DNA of 64,000 nucleotides, taken from assembly GCA_937941765.1 (NCBI GenBank), contig CALDGQ010000017.1, positions 62,001-126,000 on the forward strand. Direction: 5' to 3'. Within the stretch, counting starts at the first letter, position 1; each line of letters begins with the position of its first letter. The stretch is from an uncultured Saprospiraceae bacterium (lineage in GTDB: Bacteria > Bacteroidota > Bacteroidia > Chitinophagales > Saprospiraceae). Positions 1 to 7,968 of the stretch are shown piece after piece. Both the position numbers and the translations under genes were made by a program. Under the pieces are notes generated by a model. It ran no database searches, had not been told where the DNA came from, and saw only the letters and a program-made list of their open reading frames with translations.

Positions 1-379
1 CTTCAAAAGTTTTCCAAAATATTTCGAAATTTTTGACCGGATCATCTGTAGGCTCAATCACCTCTGGCATTGTTGGGACGGACTCAAATCTTATACCACC
101 AGAAAAAACAGTCGAAGCATATTCAAGAAATAATAAGTCATTTTCTATGGATAAATGTCCGAGCATTTCCTCGTCAATTCCTACTTGATTTCCAATTAAT
201 GGAATGGAACCTACAGGTATTAAACTAATGGATGTCATTGTATACAAGTCTAATTGATTCTCCGTTATTTCTGCAAATAATCCATATCCTTGAGCTTCCC
301 AGTAGCCATTTAATTCTTGTGCATTCGCATTAAAAAAAGCGCTCCAGGCAATCATAAATAGAAAAATATTTTTCATCAT
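1..379 (-). CDS. Partial secreted protein, possible S41-family peptidase (N-terminus only)
   Basis: An open frame reads from a tandem ATG-ATG at 379/376 on the minus strand to the window edge without a stop, so only about 126 N-terminal residues are visible. The first 20 residues look like a Sec signal peptide (MMKNIFLFMIAWSAFFNANA, cleavage before QELNG). The mature part begins with a small beta-rich segment (GYWEAQGYGLFAEI), and the last visible residues, NFEIFWKTFE, resemble the segment that precedes the catalytic region in Bacteroidota tail-specific (S41) peptidases. The catalytic Ser/Lys part lies outside the window, so the family call is an inference from that short motif. It is probably exported to the periplasm. 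The start is clear; the function is not. Confidence 0.5.
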   Translation of the reverse strand, partial: MMKNIFLFMIAWSAFFNANAQELNGYWEAQGYGLFAEITENQLDLYTMTSISLIPVGSIPLIGNQVGIDEEMLGHLSIENDLLFLEYASTVFSGGIRFESVPTMPEVIEPTDDPVKNFEIFWKTFE

Positions 380-592
380 TATAGTCTTTTGATTGTTGTA
401 AAATAGGGAAGTACGCATAAAGCTGCACTTCATTTCTATATGGTGAAAAAAGAAAGAAAGGGTTGCCTGAGAATCTTTTTAAATTTTTTATTTTTTTTAA
501 GAAGTGGTATTGATTAAGTTCAATTGTCTCTCTATATATTGACTTGAGTGGTTTTCCTAATAACAGAACATAAAATTTAAATGTTTGATTAC

Positions 593-669
593 GCTCCGTT
601 GGAGCTAGAACGGGTTCTCAATTAACATTGGGCGATGCCCAATGTTAATTGCTTTCACTCCGTTGGAGT
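593..669. repeat. REP-like palindromic element
   Basis: Three palindromes lie in a row in the gap between the first two genes: GCTCC-GTT-GGAGC at 593-605, a 31-nt perfect palindrome (AATTAACATTGGGC arm, GAT loop) at 620-650, and ACTCC-GTT-GGAGT at 657-669. The same layout recurs at 58614-58690. No gene is visible in 380-777 apart from this element. Confidence 0.7.
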
Positions 670-777
670 ACTTACAATATAATCACCATAGCTCCAATTT
701 TATTGTTATAAATTGAACATTAATTTTTGATTAATTTATACGAGTTGATAAAAGAGAATTTATGCTTATGAATTTAT

Positions 778-1866
778 TTAGTCTAACATAAACTTTTCGA
801 AAATCTCACCATTAAACTTGAATACACTAGCATTATCTGTTCCCAACCAAAGAACACCTTGACGGTCTTGATAAATTGAAACTATTAATACTTCTTCATC
901 CCCATCTTTTATTGGAAAATTTTGGAGCTCGTTGCCATCATATTTCCAGACGCCACCACTATAGGTTGTCATCCAGAGATTTCCTTCTTTGTCTCTAAGT
1001 CCATCATTAAAATAAGGAAGCCGATTGTCGAATTGACCTTTTGACATATCTATTCCTTCTAGTTTTTCATATGTTGCTTCGTTTTCATTTTCAATAACAC
1101 GGTATTTACTTTTAAAATTACTTAACCAAAAGTAACCGTCTCTATCTTCGATCATTGATCGCACACCTGGCACTCGACCATCCGGTAATGTTGTCAATTC
1201 TTTTTCAGCAAACCATATAAATGAATCTCCATCATATCGAAATGCACCCGCCACAATAGTACCTATCCAAAGATTTCCTTTTTGGTCTTTGTCGATTCCG
1301 AACACTGAATAAGGGCTGCTATTCATATCTGGAAAGGACAGTCCGTTGACAACTGTTTCAAATGCTTTGTTTAAATCCTTTCTAGGCAATTTCAATTCAA
1401 ACAATTTATTCCCGTCATATCGATAAACATCATCCGCATTACCATTGCAATTAAACCACAAATCAGTTGGTTCCAATTTCCATTTGTTAGAAGGATCTGC
1501 TACAATCGTTAAAGTGACAAAAGTTTTTCCATCAAACTTACTGACGCCATCTGGTGTTTCGATAAAAATATTTCCAAATTCATCTTCCTGAATTCCACGA
1601 ATGGTGTTGTCAATTAATCCATCCGCTTCGGTATATAGTCGTAATTTTTTTCCATTGTAGAAAAATACTCCATTTCCATTGCTACCAAACCAATAGTTTC
1701 CTTTTTTATCTTGGTGGATGTCCCAGATTTTATCGTCCAATTCTGGAAATAATTGACCTTTTGCAATTAATGGTTTTTGAACTGGGTTGTTGTCAATATT
1801 AACTTGTCCATTACATGAAATGAGTATGCTGAGTATAAATATAAAGACAATGTTATTCGGTTTCAT
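778..1866 (-). CDS. Two-component-regulator-type beta-propeller lipoprotein
   Basis: The 362-residue product starts with a lipoprotein signal peptide ending LISC (Cys18). The rest is about seven copies of a 40-50-residue repeat of the form I..I.qD..GN.WiGt...Gv..ydG..f, for example near residues 48-75 and 195-225 and at the C-terminus. This is the Reg_prop repeat found in the sensor part of Bacteroidota hybrid two-component regulators and predicts a seven-bladed beta-propeller. There is no transmembrane segment, Y_Y_Y domain, histidine kinase or DNA-binding domain after the propeller, so this is a stand-alone envelope lipoprotein and not a complete sensor. The ligand cannot be told from sequence. 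The upstream neighbour is a separate gene about 70 nt away. Confidence 0.75.
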   Translation of the reverse strand: MKPNNIVFIFILSILISCNGQVNIDNNPVQKPLIAKGQLFPELDDKIWDIHQDKKGNYWFGSNGNGVFFYNGKKLRLYTEADGLIDNTIRGIQEDEFGNIFIETPDGVSKFDGKTFVTLTIVADPSNKWKLEPTDLWFNCNGNADDVYRYDGNKLFELKLPRKDLNKAFETVVNGLSFPDMNSSPYSVFGIDKDQKGNLWIGTIVAGAFRYDGDSFIWFAEKELTTLPDGRVPGVRSMIEDRDGYFWLSNFKSKYRVIENENEATYEKLEGIDMSKGQFDNRLPYFNDGLRDKEGNLWMTTYSGGVWKYDGNELQNFPIKDGDEEVLIVSIYQDRQGVLWLGTDNASVFKFNGEIFEKFMLD

Positions 1867-1937
1867 TTCGTTATTGTTTAATCATAATTCTCAAAATATA
1901 CAAAGTAAATATCATGTTATAAAATAACAATCAAACG

Positions 1938-2885
1938 CTATCTTTCTTTTTCACAAACCCATATCTTCCTAGCAAAACTAATTTTACCCCGTTTAGGAAC
2001 ACTACAATAATCCAATAGCTTAAATCCAATGTTACTGATCACAATAGCAATATCAGCGGTTGATACAATCACCATTCGATCTGTGATCGCAGCTACTGAT
2101 GCTATGATGTATGCGATATCATTATCTGTTGCTTTACTTAACAAATTGTAGGGAAGATCGACAATGACTGCATCATACGTCCGATAAAGATCTCGTATGT
2201 CAGAGCGATAGATGGTTGATGTGTAATTAAAATGTGTCAAATTTTTTCGTGCGTCTCGACATAACTTCCAGTTGATATCACATCCTTCCATTTTATATCC
2301 TGCGAAACAAGCTTCTAACAAGATAGTACCTGCCCCACAACAAGCATCCAACATCGATCTCTTTTTATTGCCAGCTGCTGCAATATTGACCAATGCTTTT
2401 GCAATATGGATACTGATTGAATTGCTGTAGGAATATGGTTTTTGCTTATGCTGATGCCAATTAAAATTATTTTTAATCAAAATTCCGAAGTACCAAATTT
2501 CTTCATAGTAACATAAAGCATAAGTAATCGTTGGATTATAATAATCTGGATTGCCTTCAATTCGATAACCAATATCTCTTAATTTATTGAGCCTAATCTT
2601 ATACGGAGTCGAATCCCCTTTAAGAACGACATACTCCACTTTGAATCCCTCGGCGAAAATATTTTGTTTTTTTACTTCGTCGATGAGTATTTCATAATTT
2701 TTAGAATACAAGAAAACATCTATTCTCTTTTTGATAAATGCACTACTGGATGGAGCTATCTTTAATTTTGAAAATAGTAGTTGATTTTTTATGGGTTGGT
2801 TGAACAGGTATTTGGATTCGAGTTGACAAAGAGCTGTTTCTGTTTTATCGTGCTTAAAGGTATATATGTAAGTATTTTGTTGCAT
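1938..2885 (-). CDS. THUMP/Trm-G10-like RNA N2-guanine methyltransferase
   Basis: This is a 315-residue protein with a C-terminal Rossmann-fold methyltransferase. The SAM-binding motif I is MLDACCGAGTILLEA (178-192), followed by the acidic motif GCDIN, and the catalytic (D/N)PPY-type motif appears as DLPYN (243-247). That arrangement is typical of the UPF0020 / Trm11-Trm14 family, which makes N2-methylguanosine in tRNA or rRNA. The N-terminal 150 residues would correspond to the THUMP/ferredoxin-like RNA-binding part, but they are divergent. Note DLPYN where most members have (N/D)PPY. Substrate position is unknown. It is probably a single-gene unit; the DUF1772-like gene lies 80 nt upstream. 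Confidence 0.75.
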   Translation of the reverse strand: MQQNTYIYTFKHDKTETALCQLESKYLFNQPIKNQLLFSKLKIAPSSSAFIKKRIDVFLYSKNYEILIDEVKKQNIFAEGFKVEYVVLKGDSTPYKIRLNKLRDIGYRIEGNPDYYNPTITYALCYYEEIWYFGILIKNNFNWHQHKQKPYSYSNSISIHIAKALVNIAAAGNKKRSMLDACCGAGTILLEACFAGYKMEGCDINWKLCRDARKNLTHFNYTSTIYRSDIRDLYRTYDAVIVDLPYNLLSKATDNDIAYIIASVAAITDRMVIVSTADIAIVISNIGFKLLDYCSVPKRGKISFARKIWVCEKER

Positions 2886-2965
2886 TTATTTTTTCAACTT
2901 CAACATTTTTCCTATAAAGATCTTAAAGATATAACTACAACAATTAACCCTGACTATTCTTTTTG

Positions 2966-3445
2966 TTACTCATATTCCGACGACCTTCTTTGCAATAAAA
3001 TATTCAAAGCTAGAATCAAAAAAATTAGAGACAAGAACTCAAAAATCACTCTAAGCCAATGCCAATTTCCCCAACTTATCAATTCGGCTTTTAATTGTTG
3101 TGAATTAAATGCACTGTCATAAAATTGTTGGTTCATATCTTTGAAGTATACATAAAATAAGACAATAATTAGAACAGCAAAAAATGTTGATGCAAGTGAG
3201 TATTTTAGCGCAGATGATTTGTTAGAATAACAATAAATACTAACAGCTATTGGTATCAACACAGCTGTTATCGTGAGGATGGTAAAGAACTTTCCGATCG
3301 CAGGTCCAAACTTAGAATAGTAGGTATAAAATTCAGTTGCTGATAACGACTTCCAATATGGAACTAACAAACATCCTTCAGCAATTTGACTTCCTAGAAA
3401 AATGGAGAAAATTGCAATTGAAAATAATAGCAAGATGCGATTCAT
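2966..3445 (-). CDS. DUF1772-like four-helix membrane protein
   Basis: The 159-residue product has four predicted transmembrane helices (about 3-23, 50-70, 83-103 and 135-155). A conserved-looking WGNWHWLR segment sits before the last helix, which matches the pattern of the DUF1772 (anthrone-oxygenase-like) membrane family. Members of that family include fungal anthrone oxygenases, but most bacterial members are uncharacterised, so only the family is proposed here. No phased AraC-type operator of the kind seen for the genes upstream (5.3-7.8 kb) is visible before it, so it may not belong to that regulon. Confidence 0.55.
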   Translation of the reverse strand: MNRILLLFSIAIFSIFLGSQIAEGCLLVPYWKSLSATEFYTYYSKFGPAIGKFFTILTITAVLIPIAVSIYCYSNKSSALKYSLASTFFAVLIIVLFYVYFKDMNQQFYDSAFNSQQLKAELISWGNWHWLRVIFEFLSLIFLILALNILLQRRSSEYE

Positions 3446-3712
3446 TTATTGGTTGTTTTGGAAAAGACTATCACTAATTGTTGAATAAACAAAATAAATA
3501 TACCCAATCTATACCTACCATTAACATAAAGGTGTGCAAATAATTATCACGATATAAATAACTAAATAATAAGGTGAATAAAACTACTGCAACTGCATCC
3601 AAAATAATACAAAATTTATCTTGAGGCATGATAATAACACAAAGTGAAATCTTTTAGCCATCCACTAGCATTGAAATTAACTATTCCAACTCGATATGTA
3701 AACCCGATAATC

Positions 3713-3748
3713 AAAAATGCCCCAACTGCATAAGCAATTAGGGCATTT
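3713..3748 (-). terminator. Intrinsic terminator of the SnoaL operon
   Basis: On the minus strand an AAATGCCC...GGGCATTT stem is followed by a T-rich run. It lies 20 nt after the stop of the lipoprotein gene at 3768 and closes the three-gene unit that starts at 5298. Confidence 0.75.
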
Positions 3749-3767
3749 ATTGGAATCAATTTTAGTA

Positions 3768-4322
3768 TTAATTTAAACTAACGGTAAAAGAAATTCCAGG
3801 ATTCATATCATATCCCTCTCCTATCTCAACAACGATAACTTTATCAGAATCGATTCTCAAATTAACAGAACTATTAGCACTACTAAAACCTGTAATGTTA
3901 TGCGATTCAGCGAAAGTAAAATAATATCTATCAAATTTCCCAGCAGGGAAAGCGCCAAATACATTTTGCCAAAAAGGATCATCTGCTGAAGGAAGCATTG
4001 TAAAACTGATGTTATTTTCTGTAAAATCAATGTTATACAATCCACTTATATCACCAAATGGAGTTCCAGGTTGAGCCAGTGCAGTAGCAAATTCTGAAGT
4101 TGAATTTGACAGTGTATCAGACTCATCGAAAGCATCATCTGCTAGCATAAATAAACTAGCATATGTTTGCTCATCTTCATTTGGATCTTGCAGCGTATTT
4201 CTTAACGTGATGTTGACTCCCTCTGATAATGGTTGAATGTCATCAGTGTCATCATCATTTCCACAAGATGAAAAAGTAAGTACTCCAAGAAGTACAAAAA
4301 ATAATACTTTAGTAACGTTCAT
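3768..4322 (-). CDS. Surface-type lipoprotein of unknown function
   Basis: The 184-residue product has a lipoprotein signal peptide with Cys20 (LTFSSC), followed directly by GNDDDTDD. An acidic run after the lipid cysteine is the known lipoprotein export signal for surface exposure in Bacteroidota. The remaining 150 residues look beta-rich and I do not recognise a family; part of it (segments TLQDPNEDEQ and FDRYYFTFAESHN) suggests a small beta-sandwich. It starts 26 nt after the stop of the SnoaL-like lipoprotein gene and is followed by a terminator, so it is probably the last gene of the operon driven from the phased-operator promoter at about 5330. Function unknown. Confidence 0.6.
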   Translation of the reverse strand: MNVTKVLFFVLLGVLTFSSCGNDDDTDDIQPLSEGVNITLRNTLQDPNEDEQTYASLFMLADDAFDESDTLSNSTSEFATALAQPGTPFGDISGLYNIDFTENNISFTMLPSADDPFWQNVFGAFPAGKFDRYYFTFAESHNITGFSSANSSVNLRIDSDKVIVVEIGEGYDMNPGISFTVSLN

Positions 4323-4348
4323 TGTATTTTAAATTTTTAAGTGTTTTA

Positions 4349-4894
4349 TTATTTTGTCCCATGAAAACTATTAGAGACAGCATAGCTATCTTCCAACCAA
4401 TTCCATAACACTATTTTTCCGTTTGCAACTTTTACTCGTAGAGCGAAAGCAAATTCCGGAGTTTCCTGATTAGACTTTAAAGTAATGCCTTTCATTTGAC
4501 CAAAGAAAGCTGCAACATCTCCACTTGAAATCGCGTCTTCAGTTAACCATTTAGTCGTTTTGAAATGCTCCATAAACAAAGGCAAGAAGGTTTCTAAGAT
4601 TACTTTTTTACCTTTCCAAGGACCAATCCAAGGCATTGATTTGTCTCCTTCATTTTGCCAAACCATATCCTCATCCATTAAACTCACCATTGTTTCCATA
4701 TCTCCTTTTCCCATTGCTTCCATAAATTTGTTAGCAATGTCCATGGTTTCTTTCGATTGTTTTTCCATTTTATTGTTTTTATCTTTTTGATTTATTTCTT
4801 CTGAAATTCCAGATGCTGCTCCAGTCACGTTTGAATCACATGCAAGAAACAACATCAATGATAACAGGCTCATTAATAAAATTAAGTGCTTCAT
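4349..4894 (-). CDS. SnoaL-like (NTF2-fold) lipoprotein
   Basis: With the start at 4894 the product is 181 residues: a lipoprotein signal peptide (Cys19 in MLFLACDSN), a low-complexity linker rich in K/E/N, and an NTF2-fold domain from about residue 50 (ANKFMEAMGKGDMETMVSLM, a typical SnoaL/NTF2 first helix, then MVWQNEGDKSMPWIGPWKGK). A longer frame exists to 4924. The start at 4894 is preferred because it restores a normal signal peptide and gives a 4-nt ATGA overlap with the stop of the upstream SnoaL gene, the signature of translational coupling. SnoaL-like folds act as cyclases, isomerases or simply small-molecule binders, so the chemistry cannot be assigned. It is predicted to be anchored in the envelope. 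Confidence 0.75.
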   Translation of the reverse strand: MKHLILLMSLLSLMLFLACDSNVTGAASGISEEINQKDKNNKMEKQSKETMDIANKFMEAMGKGDMETMVSLMDEDMVWQNEGDKSMPWIGPWKGKKVILETFLPLFMEHFKTTKWLTEDAISSGDVAAFFGQMKGITLKSNQETPEFAFALRVKVANGKIVLWNWLEDSYAVSNSFHGTK

Positions 4895-5298
4895 GATTTC
4901 AATTGTTTCATTGCAGTTCCCCAATCTTCTAAGTGATGTACTTCTTGCACTTTTCCATCAACGATATTATGAATATCAATTGTCATAATTTTAAACGACT
5001 TGGTTCCATTTGTTGGCAATCCCATGAAATCACCATTTGGAGTTCCGGAAGCCAAACTCCTAACAATGTACTTGTTTCCGTCATTCATTATTTCTTGCGG
5101 TACCCATTTTAGATCTGGAATCAATTTCCAAAAGAATCCTAATTGCCCAATCAATTGTTCTTTGTTTTTAGATTCAACCGAACCTTTTGAAACGAAGTTG
5201 TCGGCAAAAATTTCATTTAATACTTTGTCTGGAGTAGTTTCCGTATTGACGGTAAGTGCTTTTTCGTAAAATGCTAATAATGCTTCTTTGTTAGTCAT
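4891..5298 (-). CDS. SnoaL-like polyketide-cyclase/ester-cyclase family protein
   Basis: The 135-residue cytoplasmic protein begins MTNKEALLAFYEKAL. The NTF2 fold is recognised from the helix KEALLAFYEKAL, the central FFWKLIPDLKWVPQEI strand region, and the C-terminal DIHNIVDGKVQEVHHLEDW strand pair, which is the typical SnoaL/ester-cyclase ending. The start at 5298 is chosen over the upstream in-frame ATG at 5328 because a TAnnTTTG promoter element (5326-5333) lies upstream of 5298 and would fall inside the longer frame. It is the first gene of a three-gene operon (with the SnoaL lipoprotein and a surface lipoprotein). Its promoter carries three phased 21-bp repeats shared with the O-methyltransferase and membrane-protein genes. 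Confidence 0.8.
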   Translation of the reverse strand: MTNKEALLAFYEKALTVNTETTPDKVLNEIFADNFVSKGSVESKNKEQLIGQLGFFWKLIPDLKWVPQEIMNDGNKYIVRSLASGTPNGDFMGLPTNGTKSFKIMTIDIHNIVDGKVQEVHHLEDWGTAMKQLKS

Positions 5299-5325
5299 GA
5301 TCTTTTTATTGATTTTGTAATGACA

Positions 5326-5391
5326 CAAAGATAAAGGTGAAAAGAGGTTTCCTTAGGTTAAAAAGAGGCTTTGTAGGGTAAAAACGGGAAC
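5326..5391 (-). promoter_or_regulatory. Phased-operator promoter A (SnoaL operon)
   Basis: On the minus strand a TATCTTTG (TAnnTTTG) -7 element occupies 5326-5333. Immediately upstream, three direct repeats start at 5336, 5357 and 5378, exactly 21 bp apart: GGTGAAAAAGAGG, GGTTAAAAAGAGG and GGTAAAAACGGG (plus-strand reading). The distal 17-mer TAGGGTAAAAACGGGAA (5375-5391) recurs identically at 7203-7219 at the same 49-nt offset from the -7 element. No TTTG -33 element is present at the expected distance, which fits activator dependence. The AraC-type protein encoded at 5572-6453 is the obvious candidate binder (inference). Confidence 0.75.
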
Positions 5392-5571
5392 GTTGAATTT
5401 GTAATTTAGTCTTTGGTTAATACCTTACAAATGGTTTGTTTATAGCAATAGGGTTTACTTTGTTATATAAAGATGATGCGCCCTTCACGTAACCGTCATT
5501 TTCGAATGGCAAGACTACAATAACCATTTAAATAGGGCTATTACATTGCTCATTAATATTTACAAACAACG

Positions 5572-6453
5572 CTAAACCGTCTGATAAGTAGTACGAAATT
5601 GACTAGGTGACACCCCCGTGTACTTTGTAAAATATTTGAAAAAATTGGTCGATTCGTTAAACCCAACTTGATAAGCGATTTCTGTCAATGAGTCCTGTGA
5701 ATTAATGATTAATCTTTTACATTGAATAATCACAATCTCATTGATAAATGACTTGGCAGTTCTATGGATGATGCTTTGAGTTATATTGTTGAGTGTCTTG
5801 CTGGTCACACCCATAATATTTGCATAATAAGAAACTTTTTTGTTATTAAAACAATCTGCTTCCACTAATTTTTGTAACTCCAAAAATTTAGTCAGATACT
5901 TATTGTCATCAAATACAAGATGATTCTTTGATTTGATTCGGAATAATTTCGTTATTAAAATTTGAACAAAATTTCTAACAATACTTGGAGAATACCGATC
6001 ATTGACACCCACATTCTCTTCTTTTATCAACTCAATCAAAGCCAACACTTCTTTAAATTCCATATTATTCAATTCCAGTTTTGGTGAAGCCAACATCTCA
6101 TTAAATAACATAAACAATTTTGATGCTTCTAATTTATTAGAATGATTGACTATGAAATTTTCTGTAAAAACAAGTAGTTTTCCTTTTGCTTTGCTTTGAT
6201 AGAATTTATGAATATTGTCTTTTCGTACGGTAAAGAGGGTTCCCTTTTTGTATTCGTAATCATTGAAATTTAAGTTGTACTTTCCTTCCTTTTCAGTAAT
6301 TATAAAGATTGCAAAAAAGGAAAGCTTATGAAATTCAAATTGACTATGATCTGAAGGTTTCTTTTTTAACAAGTCTTGAAAAGACACCAGGTCAAATTGA
6401 AAGCTTTCCTTTTCTTTATTTGCAAAAGTTATTTCTTTGAAGTTCTTTTTCAT
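5572..6453 (-). CDS. AraC-family transcriptional regulator
   Basis: The 293-residue protein has a C-terminal double helix-turn-helix of the AraC type (about 190-290). The second helix pair is very typical: DSLTEIAYQVGFNESTNFFKYF followed by KYTGVSPSQFR. The N-terminal 160 residues fit the cupin-like sensing domain of AraC regulators (KKGTLFTVRKDNIHKFYQSK is the usual beta-turn region before the ligand pocket). A TAnnTTTG element (TACTTTTG, minus strand, 6513-6520) lies about 60 nt upstream in the end of the methyltransferase gene. Its own promoter lacks the phased 21-bp repeats seen at the neighbouring target promoters, so autoregulation is not indicated. Its position among those promoters suggests it is the local activator. 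Confidence 0.9.
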   Translation of the reverse strand: MKKNFKEITFANKEKESFQFDLVSFQDLLKKKPSDHSQFEFHKLSFFAIFIITEKEGKYNLNFNDYEYKKGTLFTVRKDNIHKFYQSKAKGKLLVFTENFIVNHSNKLEASKLFMLFNEMLASPKLELNNMEFKEVLALIELIKEENVGVNDRYSPSIVRNFVQILITKLFRIKSKNHLVFDDNKYLTKFLELQKLVEADCFNNKKVSYYANIMGVTSKTLNNITQSIIHRTAKSFINEIVIIQCKRLIINSQDSLTEIAYQVGFNESTNFFKYFTKYTGVSPSQFRTTYQTV

Positions 6454-6504
6454 TTTAGAATTTAATAGCTTCCCATATTAGATGCATGTAAGCTTTATTC
6501 AAAA

Positions 6505-7137
6505 TTATAATACAAAAGTAAGGAATGCTTTGCCATTCGCTGTTGTTTTTGTAGTATAGACCTGTTTCTTACCCAACACATAATCTGCGTAAGGTTTGGT
6601 CCCTCCCATATCCATGTTGTCAGCATAAATTATTGTTCCAGTATCGAATAAAGGTTCCAGCATTTGAAAAAGTGGTAAGTACAAATCTTTCCAACCATCC
6701 AAAAATAGAAAGTCTATTGGTTGCTTAAAATCTTTGAGCGTTTCCATTGCATCACCAATTTTTATTTCTGCATAATCACTCAAATCCGCATCCTTAACAT
6801 TCTGCGTGGCTTTTTGTGCTTTGCTTTTAAGTAGCTCTGTACTAATGACCATTCCATCAGTGTGACGAGCTGCATCGGCTAAGTAAATAGTGGAAATCCC
6901 AAACGAAGCCCCAAACTCAACAATATTTTTACAATTATTGTCGATAATTAAATCTCGTAATGCTTGTCCTTGAGATTCTGAGATTGGTAAATAAGCATTT
7001 TCAAAATCTTCAGGTTGTATTGGACGAAAAACTGATTTTATTATTCCTTTTCCAATTCGTAAGTAATCTTTTTTTGCATCAAGATGTAATGCGCTTAATT
7101 TTTCTTTAGTTATCGTACGCGATTGATTTAAACTCAT
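6505..7137 (-). CDS. SAM-dependent O-methyltransferase
   Basis: With the start at 7137 the product is 210 residues. SAM-binding motif I is VEFGASFG (73-80), followed by the acidic VISTELL, a GDAMETL segment and FLFLDGWKDLY, the pattern of the class I methyltransferase_24 / caffeoyl-CoA O-methyltransferase-like group. Such enzymes methylate hydroxyls of small aromatic or catechol substrates. An in-frame ATG at 7203 would add 22 residues, but the -7 promoter element at 7154-7161 lies inside that extension, so 7137 is the better start. The gene sits directly behind promoter B and 51 nt before the AraC gene. Joint regulation with an FAD monooxygenase-type neighbour is suggestive, but the substrate is unknown. 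Confidence 0.8.
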   Translation of the reverse strand: MSLNQSRTITKEKLSALHLDAKKDYLRIGKGIIKSVFRPIQPEDFENAYLPISESQGQALRDLIIDNNCKNIVEFGASFGISTIYLADAARHTDGMVISTELLKSKAQKATQNVKDADLSDYAEIKIGDAMETLKDFKQPIDFLFLDGWKDLYLPLFQMLEPLFDTGTIIYADNMDMGGTKPYADYVLGKKQVYTTKTTANGKAFLTFVL

Positions 7138-7153
7138 TATTTTATTTTTTACG

Positions 7154-7219
7154 CAAAGATAAAGGGAAGTAAAGGTTTTTCTAAGATAAAAAAATGTATA
7201 CATAGGGTAAAAACGGGAA
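7154..7219 (-). promoter_or_regulatory. Phased-operator promoter B (O-methyltransferase)
   Basis: TATCTTTG (minus strand) lies at 7154-7161. Repeats with 21-bp phasing start at 7164 (GGGAAGTAAAGG), 7185 (GATAAAAAAATG) and 7206 (GGTAAAAACGGG). The sequence CAAAGATAAAGG is identical to promoter A, and the 17-mer TAGGGTAAAAACGGGAA (7203-7219) is identical and at the same 49-nt offset. No -33 TTTG is visible. Confidence 0.75.
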
Positions 7220-7254
7220 AGTCATCAAGATTGTCCTTGGAAAAAGATAACAAC

Positions 7255-7668
7255 TTATTTTTTTGAAATCCTGAATACAATAATTAAAGCTAAAACTTCA
7301 ATAGCCACAATTACGACGTGAATTCCGAAATCAACCATTGGTGTCGCAGGAGCATTCAACACTGGATATAATGGATCAATTACCATCTCTTGTGTCTCTC
7401 GAACAACATTCATTAACAAAACGACTATATATTGTTTAGAGTTTTGTGTTATCATCACAAAAATTGAAGCAATGACCATAACAAATGTTCTTGCACCCAT
7501 TTCATAGACAAGATTCAGCATCGGTGCACTAGATACTTCCACTCCAGTATCCGCCATCATTTGATGATTGAAAAAATAAATATACACTTGTGCCAACATA
7601 ATCAAAATAAGAATGGCTTGCATGATGTTTACCCAAAGCGGAATTTGGGGATTGGTAGTAGTAGACAT
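7255..7668 (-). CDS. Four-helix membrane protein of unknown function
   Basis: The 137-residue product has four predicted transmembrane helices (about 11-31, 58-78, 80-90 extending from a charged turn, and 112-133) with short loops; the C-terminus RISKK is basic and probably cytosolic. I do not recognise a named family. It has its own promoter with phased repeats (promoter C) and is transcribed towards the O-methyltransferase gene 117 nt downstream. Co-regulation with SnoaL-like and methyltransferase genes suggests a role linked to handling of a small molecule, but this is only an inference from context. Confidence 0.65.
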   Translation of the reverse strand: MSTTTNPQIPLWVNIMQAILILIMLAQVYIYFFNHQMMADTGVEVSSAPMLNLVYEMGARTFVMVIASIFVMITQNSKQYIVVLLMNVVRETQEMVIDPLYPVLNAPATPMVDFGIHVVIVAIEVLALIIVFRISKK

Positions 7669-7691
7669 ATTTGTTGACTTTTTAATTTCAA

Positions 7692-7757
7692 CAAATATAA
7701 GGTGTGGGTCATTTGATTTAAGGTGAATTAATTCTTTTAACAGGGTGAAAACTGGAA
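7692..7757 (-). promoter_or_regulatory. Phased-operator promoter C (membrane protein gene)
   Basis: TATATTTG (minus strand) is at 7692-7699. Repeats begin with GGTG at 7701, 7722 and 7744 (spacing 21 and 22). The distal box CAGGGTGAAAACTGGAA (7741-7757) matches 14 of 17 positions of the box in promoters A and B and lies at the same 49-nt offset from the -7 element. The rest of the 300-nt gap to the next gene (7758-7968) shows no gene. Confidence 0.65.
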
Positions 7758-7968
7758 AGTTGTTACTTGATACTATTACCTATCAATTCAAATGCTTTAA
7801 AATAATCTGCATGGGAATTGAAGTCGTAGTTAAGCAATGCTTACATCAAACAATAAAAGAGAATAATCGAAAATTAATAAAGTTGCATCTTCATTTACAA
7901 GGATTGACAACTTTATAGTTTTTACTATGAACTCAAGTTATACAAAATATAAATAGCTACTAGCATTT

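Noticed and set aside
2781..3122. A 113-residue plus-strand frame
   Set aside because: It lies antisense to the ends of the methylase and DUF1772-like genes, both of which are better supported.
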